A DNA stretch of 50,333 nt from Pedobacter ginsenosidimutans (GTDB lineage: Bacteria; Bacteroidota; Bacteroidia; Sphingobacteriales; Sphingobacteriaceae). The translations under genes were made by a program, and so were the position numbers. Of the stretch, positions 42,088-50,333 are shown piece after piece. Position 1 is the stretch's first letter; each line of letters starts with the position of its first letter. Location of the stretch: contig NZ_LMZQ01000041.1 of NCBI RefSeq assembly GCF_001442625.1, positions 1 through 50,333 on the forward strand, read 5' to 3'. The notes under the pieces were generated by a model, which saw only the letters and a program-made list of their open reading frames with translations, did no database searches and was not told the origin of the DNA.

Positions 42088-44049
42088 TTATTGTTTTACG
42101 ATTTTGAATTCTGTTCTTCTGTTTAACTGATGTTCTTCTTCGCTACATGCTACACCATTGCTGCATTTGTTTAACAGTTGTGTTTCGCCATATCCTTTTG
42201 CGGTGATGCGATTTTTATTAATGCCCCTCGAGATGATATATTTCACAGCAGATTCGGCTCTTTTTTGCGATAGGTTTAGGTTATAACCGTCCTTACCCCT
42301 GCTATCGGTATGCGAACCTAATTCGATCCAGATGGTCGGGTTATCAGCCATGATTTTAACCAGTTTATCCAGCTCTACTGCAGCATCCGGGCGGATGTTC
42401 CATTTATCGAAATCGTAATAGATATTTTCCAGCTTAATGGCTTTGTTAATTACAACAGCTTCTAAATACAGGTTTTGCGTAAGTACACTAGAAGTTGTTA
42501 AACCAATAGTTGCCAGATTTTCTACATCAGATCTGTAGTTTGTTTTCTCTGCTGTAACATTGTATTCAGATTCTTTGGCTAAATTAAATCGATAACCGCC
42601 ATTCTCATCAGTTTCAGTTTTTAAAACAGCGCCATTTACTTTTGCTAAGGTTACCAATGCACCTGCAATGGGCTGGTTGCTATTTTTATCAAATACCCTG
42701 CCTTCTAATTTGAAAGCCAGGATCATTTTCTGATCAATGGAATAAATATCATCGCTACCTAAACCACCCTCGCGATTGGAAGAAAGGTAAACGATACCAC
42801 CTTTTTCGTTTAAACTAAAGCCAAAATCATCCTGGGGAGAGTTGAAAGGATAACCCATATTTTCGATCTGGCCAATATTACCCTTTTCTCTTAAAGCCTG
42901 ATAAACGTCTAATCCCCCCATTCCAACTCTACCATCGCTAGAAAAGTAAAAATTATCCTTTTCATCAAAAACCGGACTGCGTTCGTTGCCTTCGGTATTT
43001 ACTTCTTTCAGGTTAATGGGTTTGCCCCATTCACCAGCATCTGTTTTTAGGCAAACATAAATATCAGTACCGCCCAGGCCACCTGGCATATTCGAAACGA
43101 AATAAAGGCTATTTCCATCGGTAGTAATAAAAGGATCGCCTACGGAGTAACCGTTTACATTATTATAAGCAAATGAAACCGGTTCGCCCCAAACACCATT
43201 GGCACCTTTTGTACTGCTAAAAATTTCTACATTAACGGTTGTTGGCTGTTTTTTTAAGCGTTCCAGTTCATCAGTGATACGGGTTAGCGTAAAATACATG
43301 GTTTTGCCATCGGCTGTAAAGCTTGCCGAACCGACGTGATACCTGGTACCTGCTTTTATGGGGAATAACTGAAGGCTATCGTTTGGCGATGGTTTGATGT
43401 ATAGTTTCAGGTATCCGTTACCGGTCCAGCCGTATACTTTTTTATCGGGTTCTTTTGAGCCGTCGAATCTTAAAAACGGTTTGCTTTCCTGAGCGTTTAA
43501 CCTACTGTTTGATCTGTCGGAAGTGAATACAACCCCTCCCTGATAGTTAACGGCACCCCAATCAGACTGTGTGCTATTTAAAGTTTTTTGATTGATGAGT
43601 TCGATTTTCTTCGGATTTCTGATCCATTTCAAAGCCGAATCGCAAGAGACAAGCCAAACAGCCTGCTGCTTTTCTGATATATTTTTCTTTTTATCAATAT
43701 AATTCAGGTACTGGACTTTTGCTTCGCTGTATTTCGAATTGCGCTGTAACGCTTTGGCATAACCCAAAATATTCTCAGGGCTACTACCTGGCATTTTAGC
43801 TGCAATAGCATACCAGCTTTCGGCCTGTTTGTAGTTATAAACAAACGCGTAAGCACTTGCTAAACGCTCTGCAGTATGTAAAGTTTCTTTCTTTTTATAG
43901 GCTTGTTCGTATAAATCTATTGCCTTGCTGTAATTAAACAGTTCGTACTGCTTATCGGCATCTTTTAATGCATACTGGGCACTTGCCGAAAAACTGAATA
44001 CAAATAAACAATATGCAGAAAGGCAGGTGCCTATTAAAATTTTCTTCAT
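42088..44049 (-). CDS. OmpA-family protein with TPR, PD40 and carboxypeptidase-like domains
   Basis: About 653 residues, starting at MKKILIGTCLSAYCLFVFSF (ATG at 44049), a signal peptide; the frame opens eight codons earlier. N-terminal TPR-like helices (ADKQYELFNYSKAIDLYEQAYKKK), then PD40/WD40-like blades (GVVFTSDRSNSR, DPFITTDGNSLYFVSNMPGG, PVFDEKDNFYFSSDGRVGMGG, GGIVYLSSNREGGLGSDDIY), a carboxypeptidase-regulatory-like domain (GRVFDKNSNQPIAGALVTL) and a C-terminal OmpA domain that binds peptidoglycan (YYDFDKWNIRPDAAVELD, ELGSHTDSRGKDGYNLNLSQKRAESAV). This type usually follows PorP/SprF and CHU_C genes in Bacteroidota and is part of the T9SS-linked envelope set. A relic of porP/sprF lies just upstream. 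Confidence 0.92.
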   Translation of the reverse strand: MKKILIGTCLSAYCLFVFSFSASAQYALKDADKQYELFNYSKAIDLYEQAYKKKETLHTAERLASAYAFVYNYKQAESWYAIAAKMPGSSPENILGYAKALQRNSKYSEAKVQYLNYIDKKKNISEKQQAVWLVSCDSALKWIRNPKKIELINQKTLNSTQSDWGAVNYQGGVVFTSDRSNSRLNAQESKPFLRFDGSKEPDKKVYGWTGNGYLKLYIKPSPNDSLQLFPIKAGTRYHVGSASFTADGKTMYFTLTRITDELERLKKQPTTVNVEIFSSTKGANGVWGEPVSFAYNNVNGYSVGDPFITTDGNSLYFVSNMPGGLGGTDIYVCLKTDAGEWGKPINLKEVNTEGNERSPVFDEKDNFYFSSDGRVGMGGLDVYQALREKGNIGQIENMGYPFNSPQDDFGFSLNEKGGIVYLSSNREGGLGSDDIYSIDQKMILAFKLEGRVFDKNSNQPIAGALVTLAKVNGAVLKTETDENGGYRFNLAKESEYNVTAEKTNYRSDVENLATIGLTTSSVLTQNLYLEAVVINKAIKLENIYYDFDKWNIRPDAAVELDKLVKIMADNPTIWIELGSHTDSRGKDGYNLNLSQKRAESAVKYIISRGINKNRITAKGYGETQLLNKCSNGVACSEEEHQLNRRTEFKIVKQ

Positions 44050-44093
44050 TATGTTGTTGGGATAGTTGGTCAAAAATACTGAATATAGTTAGT

Positions 44094-44222
44094 TTAAAAT
44101 ACCCTTGAGGTTGTCAATCTTAGGTTTTGTCTGATAAAAGAATAAGCGATCGAAATCTCATGTGTTCCGCTGCTGTAGCCTTGTAACGGGCCGATTGAAA
44201 AATTGCAGCCATAGCCGAGAGG
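44094..44222 (-). pseudogene. Relic of a second porP/sprF gene (C-terminal end only)
   Basis: On the minus strand the codons up to TAA at 44094 read LGYGCNFSIGPLQGYSSGTH, EISIAYSFIRQNLRLTTSRVF, against GYGYDFSIGPLQGYSSGTHEI, SLSYSFIKPNIRLATPRVF in the intact PorP/SprF gene at 45406. About 40 codons remain, with the identity lost upstream of FPLGYG and no start. It sits 45 bases before the OmpA-family gene, the place a porP/sprF gene normally takes. Confidence 0.8.
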
Positions 44223-44433
44223 AAAGGAGGTTGTTTTGTTAAATTAATTTTCTTAACAGAAAAATTATGCAAATGGCAGGATGAAGCGTGTAAATTTTTA
44301 TTCATAGGTGGGATGATGTGTACCTACACCATTAGGAGAATGATACAATTCTATAATAGCTGGTTATAGCGAAAAGAATTAAATAAAACTTTGACTGTTT
44401 TAAAATGTTGAGTTAGTAATAAACATTTATCTC

Positions 44434-44619
44434 ATGGAAACTAAAGACAATAAAAACACAGCTGAAAAAGAGCATAAAAGTAAAGGAAGCTCAAAGGGAA
44501 AGGCCTCCTTCGATCAAAACGGAAAGGGTTCTTCAGATAAATTTGGTCAGGCTGGCTCCATACCTAACGAGTCAGGAGAGAGTGGGCTTGGTACTGTAGA
44601 TAAAAACAAAAAGACTTAA
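44434..44619 (+). CDS. Small hydrophilic, probably disordered protein
   Basis: A 61-residue protein, METKDNKNTAEKEHKSKGSS followed by KGKASFDQNGKG and SGESGLGTVDKNKKT, made almost wholly of Lys, Gly, Ser, Asn and acidic residues. No domain and no signal peptide. Low-complexity hydrophilic proteins of this kind in Bacteroidota are often stress-linked, but I have no evidence for that here. It converges on the response regulator gene, sharing the terminator at 44620. Confidence 0.55.
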   Translation: METKDNKNTAEKEHKSKGSSKGKASFDQNGKGSSDKFGQAGSIPNESGESGLGTVDKNKKT

Positions 44620-44654
44620 AAAGATAAAAAGAGTAAAATACTCTTTTTATCTTT
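44620..44654. terminator. Bidirectional terminator overlapping the response regulator stop codon
   Basis: AAAGATAAAAAGAGTA (44620-44635) is the exact complement of TACTCTTTTTATCTTT (44639-44654), a 16-pair stem with a three-base loop. The stop of the minus-strand response regulator (44647-44649) lies inside the right arm. Confidence 0.8.
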
Positions 44655-45294
44655 CGTAGATACTCATCTTTTCAGCAAGTTCTATAATGCTTTTTATTTT
44701 CAGCTTTTGAAAAAGTCTCAACTTATAAGTACTTACTGTACCCATCTGAAGATTTAGCTGATTAGAAATTTCTAATACACCAATCCCCTTTGTTAGTAAT
44801 TCTGCTACTTCTAATTCTCTACCCGAAAGTTTGGTAAAAGGATTATCGGCATCGTTACCTAATATACTGTTGAACATGTTTTCTTTAACATTTCTGCTCG
44901 AATAGCGACTGCCTGCTAAAATCGTAGTAATAGCGGTTACAATTTCTGATTCTTCTGCATTTTTGGTTAAGTAACCCGATGCACCCGATTTTAAATACGG
45001 AACAGCATAAATATTCTCATTCAAAGATGAAAATACCAAGATTTTTGCGTTTGGCTGAACCAATTTAATCTGATCGATTACCTTAAGGTTGTTACCACCT
45101 GGCAAGTTTACATCAATGATGATTAAACTCGGCGATTTTTCTGTTTCAACAAGCGCCTGCTCTAGGGTAGATGCATGAATGATTTCAACACCAGGCCAAA
45201 AGTCTGATATTAAACCTTTTAATCCACGGCGAATGATCTCATGATCATCAGCGATGAGCACAGTAAAAGTACTTACGGCATTTTTTGTTTTCAT
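44647..45294 (-). CDS. LuxR-type response regulator
   Basis: About 215 residues from the ATG at 45294 (a TTG seven codons up is less likely). The receiver domain begins TVLIADDHEIIRRGLKGLI with the acidic pocket, has the phosphorylated Asp in SLIIIDVNLPGGNNLKVI (near residue 63) and the switch Lys in GYLTKNAEESEI. The LuxR HTH follows: LSGRELEVAELLTKGIGVLE, ISNQLNLQMGTVSTYKLRLFQKL. It belongs to the NarL/FixJ class. No histidine kinase is present in the window. It lies between PorP/SprF and the porP relic, possibly regulating the envelope genes beside it. Confidence 0.92.
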   Translation of the reverse strand: MKTKNAVSTFTVLIADDHEIIRRGLKGLISDFWPGVEIIHASTLEQALVETEKSPSLIIIDVNLPGGNNLKVIDQIKLVQPNAKILVFSSLNENIYAVPYLKSGASGYLTKNAEESEIVTAITTILAGSRYSSRNVKENMFNSILGNDADNPFTKLSGRELEVAELLTKGIGVLEISNQLNLQMGTVSTYKLRLFQKLKIKSIIELAEKMSIYER

Positions 45295-45405
45295 TATTTT
45301 AAGAATATTGTGCAAGTTAATAAAAAGTTATTTTTTTGTACGCAATTGTAGTTAATTTTTCGTTTAAATGTGTAAATATTATAATACACAAGTTTACAGT
45401 TTTGT

Positions 45406-46377
45406 TTAAAACACCCTTGGGGTTGCCAATCTGATGTTTGGTTTAATGAACGAATAGGACAAGGAAATCTCATGTGTACCGCTGCTATAGCCCTGTAGCG
45501 GACCGATTGAGAAATCGTAACCATAGCCGATCCTGAGTTTCTCTGATGGAAAAATCTGTATCGCTGCTACGGCAGAGTTCCTAGCTGTAAGATCACGCTG
45601 CAAATAGCTTTTATCATACAGCTTTACACCTGTACGATACGAACCGCCAACCCAGATAAAATCTTTGATCATCAAAAAGGCATTCAAATCCAAACTCGTT
45701 GGACCTCCGCGGTCGTCTTTTAACAAGAAAGAAGGTTTAACCTGAAAATCTTCCGAAAGCGGAAACAATGCTCCAGCGGTAAGGTAATAATGCGGTTTTG
45801 GCTGTGGGATAAAGGCATAACGGTCGATATTGATGTAAGTGGCAATCAGATTATCGGCCGAGAAACCTGCATAAAACTTATCGTTGGCAAAGTAAACCCC
45901 TGCCCTTGCATCGGGCACAATGGTGCTCTGCATACCAACTGGCTGGTTAGGTTCCGGGTTGTTCGGGTTTAGCAGCGAACCATCTATACCCAACTGCACC
46001 ATTCCAAGGCCAAGGCCCAGTGCCAATCTCGAACTGCCATCATCGTTCATCCTGATGCGGTAAGCATAGTTACCGTAAATACTCAGGTTGGTCTGAGCGC
46101 CAAGTTTATCGCTCGCCACCTGAAGGGCCAAACCTACGTTGCCGCTGTTTGCAATGGCATCTACCGCCAGCGACATGCTTCTTGGTGCTCCGGTAATACC
46201 TGTCCACTGGCTCCGGTAAAAGCTATGTACATTCAGTACCTCTTTATATCCAGCGTAAGCGGGATTGATGTAGATCCCGTTGAACATGTATTGGCTATAC
46301 TGGGCATCCTGCTGCGCAGATACCTGTCGCGAAAGCAACAAAAACGAACCTGCTATTAATATTATTAGTTTCTTCAT
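45406..46377 (-). CDS. PorP/SprF-family outer-membrane protein (type IX secretion linked)
   Basis: A 323-residue outer-membrane beta-barrel. Signal peptide MKKLIILIAGSFLLLSRQVSAQ, then the family start QDAQYSQYMFNGIYINPAYAG, VHSFYRSQWTGITGAPRSMSLAVDA, and a barrel ending LSYSFIKPN and RVF. In Flavobacterium SprF is needed to secrete SprB, and family members are found next to CHU_C-tagged surface proteins; here the gene lies 14 bases after such a gene, so it probably anchors or passes the upstream protein. It is on the minus strand, in one unit with it. Confidence 0.92.
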   Translation of the reverse strand: MKKLIILIAGSFLLLSRQVSAQQDAQYSQYMFNGIYINPAYAGYKEVLNVHSFYRSQWTGITGAPRSMSLAVDAIANSGNVGLALQVASDKLGAQTNLSIYGNYAYRIRMNDDGSSRLALGLGLGMVQLGIDGSLLNPNNPEPNQPVGMQSTIVPDARAGVYFANDKFYAGFSADNLIATYINIDRYAFIPQPKPHYYLTAGALFPLSEDFQVKPSFLLKDDRGGPTSLDLNAFLMIKDFIWVGGSYRTGVKLYDKSYLQRDLTARNSAVAAIQIFPSEKLRIGYGYDFSIGPLQGYSSGTHEISLSYSFIKPNIRLATPRVF

Positions 46378-46391
46378 TACCTTCCTCTTTA

Positions 46392-49300
46392 TTAGTTTTT
46401 AAAGGCCCTAATCAGGGTGATATAACCTTTAAATACTTTCCATTCATTATTTCCACCTTTTCTGGCGCGAAGCAGATAGTAATAAGTTCCCTCATTCAAA
46501 CCTTCACCTGTCCAGTTATTCTGGTAGCCTTTGGCACGGAATACTTCATTGCCCCAACGGTTAACAATGGTGATTTCGTTTTCAGCAAATTCGGCCAGGC
46601 CATTAATTTCAAACGTATCATTTATACCATCGCCATTTGGTGTAAACAAGTTCGGAATCAATAAATCATCGCCTGTTATAATTGCGGCATCTGCCATTAC
46701 CATGTTATTATTTAATATTGGATCTGGCTGATCTGCTTTTACGGTAGCTGAATTATTTAATACACCTGCTGCTAAGGTTCTTGATTTAAAGGTTAACGTT
46801 GCACTCTGGTTTAAATCTAAACTTCCAACCAACCACGCTAAATCTCTGCTGGTGGTAGTATAAGTTGTTGTACCAATCGTAACCGTAATTTCTTTAGGCG
46901 CATCGATAATGGTCGAAAGCTTATCCGTAACGGTAACTCCAGTTGCCCTGTTCGATCCTTTATTGGTTACCGTAATTTTATAGGTAACATCAGAACCGGT
47001 TTTGATATCGCCTTTGGTTAGCAATTCTTTTGTAACCATTAAATCTGCTGATTTATCTACGGCCATAAGCGCCTCTGGCTTAATGGTTGTTCCTATTGGG
47101 CTCGTCATTACGACCACATTTTTTATCGTATTGTAACTATTTACATCTGGTGCAACTTTCGCATCAAAAGTTAATACCGTACTCGAATTGGCCTGCATAT
47201 TAATCGTCCATTTCAAGGTATTACCCATAACGGTACCATAGCCTGAAACAGAATTCGGAACATAGGTTAAGCCTGCAGGAAGTTCATCGGTTATGGTTAC
47301 TCCATTTAGTGCAGAGCCGCCTGTATTTTTAACCTGAAGCGAATAAGTCAAAATCTCGTTGGCCTGTGCTTTGCCATCTTTATTACCCTTGTTATCAGTA
47401 ACCGATTTACTGCCTTCCAACATTCCCTCAGTTGGGATTGCCACAGCTGGGTTCAATGGAGTTAAGGTATTGCCAGGATCAGTTACCGTAGCAGTGTTAT
47501 TCACACTTAACACTCCTGAAGGAATAATCGTGTTAACCGTTACTTTAAAGCTCACCTGTATCTGCCCGTTAGCAGGAATGGTTAAATTGTTCCAGTTTAA
47601 TATGTTACCGATTAACGATCCTCCATTATCTGCACTAGCAATTAGGTAAGTAGTGTTAGCCGGAACTGCATCTGTAATCTTCACGCCTGTTCTGGCCGTA
47701 TTTCCATTATTTTTAACAATAATATTATAGGTTAAAACCTCATTTGCTTCGGCCTTTCCATTGTTGTTGGCATCGGCAACGGTTTTTGAACTTACAATTT
47801 TTGGCAATTCTAAAATGGTAGGATAATCGTTATCTTCATCGGTTCCCGAAACATCCGAAACTGGATTTCCGGCTGGCGTAGTGGCCGTAAGTGTAGCCGT
47901 ATTTCTTACCGAACTTGCATTTTTCTCTGCCTGCGTAATGGCATAAACTGCTGTGGCCACTGCCGTTTGATCAGGCGCAATACTTGCAGGTGTGAAAGTA
48001 AGTGTTGATGAAATTTTTGGATCAAGCAAACTGAAATTGCTTAAAGTAACATTACCAGTATTTTTTGCCTTAAAGGTATAGGTAACCGAATTTCCATCGG
48101 CACTTAAAATACCTGTTTTAACCAAAGTAAGCCCCGGTACTTCTTTAATCAAGAATACCGTAGGGTCATCAGGCGCCAAGGTTCTTGGATCGTCTGAAAG
48201 TTTGCTCAGTTTATTTGCACCCGAATATTTGGCAACCAAACCAGCCTGATTCACAAATTTGCCGTTATCAATTTCAGGTTGTGTTAAGGTATGTCTGGCT
48301 AAAATCAATGCGGTTTCGGCAGGTTCTAATTTACTGATCGTAGCAGGCGTAATACTACCTGGATCTGCTCCCTCATCAGTTACCACAATATCCGTAAGCG
48401 TAATGTTACCTGTATTGGTAACCTGAATGCTGTACTCGATTACTTTAACCACACCTGCAGCATTAGCAAACATTTTGGTAAACCTAAGCGATGGATTGGC
48501 CACAATTGGACTAAAAGTTGCATCATCTGCTGCAGGGGTTGATGGATCGTCGGATACTTTTGTGATCGTATTTCCTTTGGGATCTTTTACGTTTGCGCTT
48601 ACCTGATTACTGAAACCACCAGCATTTACATCACTTTGTTTTACCGTATGCTTAGCAGTAATGTTCACGGTAGCACCTGGCAATACCGAAGTTATATTCG
48701 ATGGTGTTAAACTGCCGGCATCTGCATTTGCATCAACTAATGCAATATCAGTTAGGGTTACATTCCCAGTATTTTTGAATATAATGCTGTAATTGATCAC
48801 ATCGCCAGCCTTAGTTGCACTGTTTGTAGCAGATTTGGTTATAGTGAAGCCTGGTGATGGTATTAATTTGGTTACTGTAGCATCATTAGGAGTTGGTGTA
48901 GCCGGATCATCAGACAATTGGTTAATCACATTGCCTTTATTATCAGTTAATTTTATTGATGCCTGATTGGTAAACGATCCCAGGTTGATATCGTTTTGCG
49001 TTAAAGTGTGTTTTGCCGTAACATTAACACTTGCACCTGGTGCCAAAGCTGAAATACTTGCCGGTTGGATCGACCCAGCATCAACCGCGGCATCGCTCAC
49101 AATCAAATTGCTTAACGTAACACTTCCTGTATTGGTAATAGTGAAAGTATAATCGATCGATTCGCCAATTTTCGCCCCTACAGTACTGGCTGCTTTTGTA
49201 AAAGCAAGTGAAGAAGTATTTAAAACTGGAGTTTCTGTAGGATTATCATTTCCACTTCCAGTTCCAGAAATATCGCTAACGGTATTTCCGGCAGGGGTTT

Positions 49301-50333
49301 TGGCGCTTACCGAAGCAGTATTACTTACTGATCCTGCATCTTTATCACTTTGTGAAAGTTTATAAACCTGATCGAAGGTAAAGCTTGCCCCTACCGCTAA
49401 CGTTGTAGAGAATGTTTTATTCAAGGCCAATTTCTGATCAATCAGCACTATATTATTTAAGGCTACATCGCCAATATTGGTAATATTAAAAGTGTAAGTA
49501 ATGCTATTACGATCGGGACTTAAAGCACCTGTTTTAACCAATGCTATTTTACCCTTCAATATGGCTGTGGTAACCGTTGATTGGTTGTTGGTATGCTCAG
49601 GATCTGTTGATTTGGCGGTAGGACTTAGCGATACACTGTTTACTAAATCTGCCCCGGCAAACGTTGCTGCAACATGACCATTAACCGTTAAACTTACCTG
49701 TTGACCAACCAATAGATCAGTTGTAAGGGTAAAAGTTTTTCCTGCTGAACTATAGGTTCCACCAATTGCGCTATAGCTTATATTTTCCAATCCTGCCGGA
49801 AGATTTTCTATCAGTCCGATTGATTCGCCGCTTAATACCGTAGCAGGTCCGTTGTTTTTAATGGTGATGGTATAGCTGATATCACCGTTTGTCTCAACAC
49901 CAGTTACATTGGCTGTTTTGTTTATCTGAAAATCGGTTATCCAGTTCGGGATGCTTACGGTTACTACCGCCGTTGAAGTTTTTGCCGCATCCAATTTATC
50001 GGTAATCTGATAAGTCAACGTATAAACTCCTGGAAGCGTTCCTGCTGCAACATTTACCTTTCCTGTTGCTGCATCGATGTTAATCTTTGGATTTGAAGTT
50101 GAAATCTGATTGATTACAACCATAGTTATCGTCGCAGGAGAAACATCATTATACTTATCGTTAATCAGGATATTTTCAACAGCAGTGCCACCTGTAAAAC
50201 CATTTGCCGTTCCGGCATCGTCTTTGGCCAAAATTGTACTTGTACCAACTGTGATTGTTACCGTAGCTGTTTTCGTCTGACCTGGGTTCAGCTTATCTTC
50301 GATCTGGTAAACCAAAGTATAGGTTCCTGCAGG
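46392..50333 (-). CDS. Large repetitive surface protein with T9SS type B (CHU_C) sorting domain, 5' end outside window
   Basis: At least 1314 residues; the frame is open at the window's right end, where it reads PAGTYTLVYQIEDKLNPGQT. The visible part opens with two cadherin/Ig-like units of the form AGTxPGVYTLxYQITDKL, then DUF11/DUF7507-type repeats of about 115-120 residues (for example YTFTITNTGSVTLSNLIVSD, and the related YSIIFKNTGNVTLTDIALVD and YSIQVTNTGNITLTDIVVTD), further DUF11-like units (KNNGNTARTGVKITDAVPA, KNTGGSALNGVTITDELPA, TNKGSNRATGVTVTDKLST) and the C-terminal LIPNLFTPNGDGINDTFEING, WGNEVFRAKGYQNNWTGEG, EGTYYYLLRAR, the type B sorting domain. It should be secreted by T9SS and held at the surface with the PorP/SprF protein encoded after it. 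An adhesin role is likely. Confidence 0.93.
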   Translation of the reverse strand, partial: PAGTYTLVYQIEDKLNPGQTKTATVTITVGTSTILAKDDAGTANGFTGGTAVENILINDKYNDVSPATITMVVINQISTSNPKINIDAATGKVNVAAGTLPGVYTLTYQITDKLDAAKTSTAVVTVSIPNWITDFQINKTANVTGVETNGDISYTITIKNNGPATVLSGESIGLIENLPAGLENISYSAIGGTYSSAGKTFTLTTDLLVGQQVSLTVNGHVAATFAGADLVNSVSLSPTAKSTDPEHTNNQSTVTTAILKGKIALVKTGALSPDRNSITYTFNITNIGDVALNNIVLIDQKLALNKTFSTTLAVGASFTFDQVYKLSQSDKDAGSVSNTASVSAKTPAGNTVSDISGTGSGNDNPTETPVLNTSSLAFTKAASTVGAKIGESIDYTFTITNTGSVTLSNLIVSDAAVDAGSIQPASISALAPGASVNVTAKHTLTQNDINLGSFTNQASIKLTDNKGNVINQLSDDPATPTPNDATVTKLIPSPGFTITKSATNSATKAGDVINYSIIFKNTGNVTLTDIALVDANADAGSLTPSNITSVLPGATVNITAKHTVKQSDVNAGGFSNQVSANVKDPKGNTITKVSDDPSTPAADDATFSPIVANPSLRFTKMFANAAGVVKVIEYSIQVTNTGNITLTDIVVTDEGADPGSITPATISKLEPAETALILARHTLTQPEIDNGKFVNQAGLVAKYSGANKLSKLSDDPRTLAPDDPTVFLIKEVPGLTLVKTGILSADGNSVTYTFKAKNTGNVTLSNFSLLDPKISSTLTFTPASIAPDQTAVATAVYAITQAEKNASSVRNTATLTATTPAGNPVSDVSGTDEDNDYPTILELPKIVSSKTVADANNNGKAEANEVLTYNIIVKNNGNTARTGVKITDAVPANTTYLIASADNGGSLIGNILNWNNLTIPANGQIQVSFKVTVNTIIPSGVLSVNNTATVTDPGNTLTPLNPAVAIPTEGMLEGSKSVTDNKGNKDGKAQANEILTYSLQVKNTGGSALNGVTITDELPAGLTYVPNSVSGYGTVMGNTLKWTINMQANSSTVLTFDAKVAPDVNSYNTIKNVVVMTSPIGTTIKPEALMAVDKSADLMVTKELLTKGDIKTGSDVTYKITVTNKGSNRATGVTVTDKLSTIIDAPKEITVTIGTTTYTTTSRDLAWLVGSLDLNQSATLTFKSRTLAAGVLNNSATVKADQPDPILNNNMVMADAAIITGDDLLIPNLFTPNGDGINDTFEINGLAEFAENEITIVNRWGNEVFRAKGYQNNWTGEGLNEGTYYYLLRARKGGNNEWKVFKGYITLIRAFKN

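Noticed and set aside
44120..44305. A 61-codon minus-strand frame upstream of the OmpA-family gene
   Set aside because: It is a shifted frame over the porP/sprF relic; the true remnant is in another frame and ends at 44094.
45294..45524. A 76-codon minus-strand frame over the end of porP/sprF
   Set aside because: A shifted frame over the C-terminus of the intact PorP/SprF gene, with AT-rich spacer as its second half.

Overview
The window comes from a low-GC member of the Bacteroidota, most likely a Pedobacter-like Sphingobacteriaceae. The evidence is a SusC/SusD pair, a PorP/SprF protein with a large surface protein ending in a type B (CHU_C) type IX secretion sorting domain, several TTTG-N19-TAnnTTTG-type promoters, almost no Shine-Dalgarno sequences, and intergenic repeats of a kind I recall from Pedobacter genomes. 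Species was not determined. Both window edges cut genes: an alpha/beta hydrolase at the left and the surface protein at the right.

0-19 kb, carbohydrate and uronate/inositol region: hydrolase 3' end, gamma-glutamyltransferase, TfoX-N protein, small HTH protein, then GH28 and an SSS symporter (minus), a LacI-type regulator (minus), and rightward inositol oxygenase (MIOX), SusC and SusD, closed by a strong terminator. Next come a secreted metallophosphatase, a DUF5009/NagX-like membrane acyltransferase and a GH92 mannosidase. Two near-identical LacI-type operator sequences, in the same orientation relative to their genes, lie upstream of the symporter-GH28 pair and of MIOX-SusCD. The region therefore reads as one regulon taking oligosaccharide or inositol compounds to hexuronate.

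19-25.2 kb, decayed island beside tRNA genes: a small membrane protein, a HicB-like protein, a Crp/Fnr regulator, a broken gene, a serine recombinase remnant, two inverted IS21-like ends facing each other around a two-gene cargo (a lipoprotein with a JAB-type HTHP motif and a secreted partner), an internally deleted IS remnant, and a tyrosine integrase cut after its arm-binding domain. The integrase upstream region carries six copies of an AGGTGCTA-type motif and lies next to a tRNA-Ser/tRNA-Pro/tRNA-Pro cluster.

25-36 kb, housekeeping: a PgpH-type 7TM-HD phosphodiesterase diverges from a tight three-gene unit (SPFH protein, membrane PH-like protein, 55-residue RHH protein). Then come thiolase, a secreted unknown protein, two POT peptide transporters and a polyprenol-phosphate mannosyltransferase-like GT2 whose stop codon lies in a seven-unit heptamer repeat.

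36-50 kb: a YdeI/DUF1905 protein, a dinB-dnaE translesion cassette, then an envelope cluster on the minus strand (surface protein, PorP/SprF, LuxR-type response regulator, relic of a second porP/sprF, OmpA/PD40 protein), with a small hydrophilic plus-strand gene in between.
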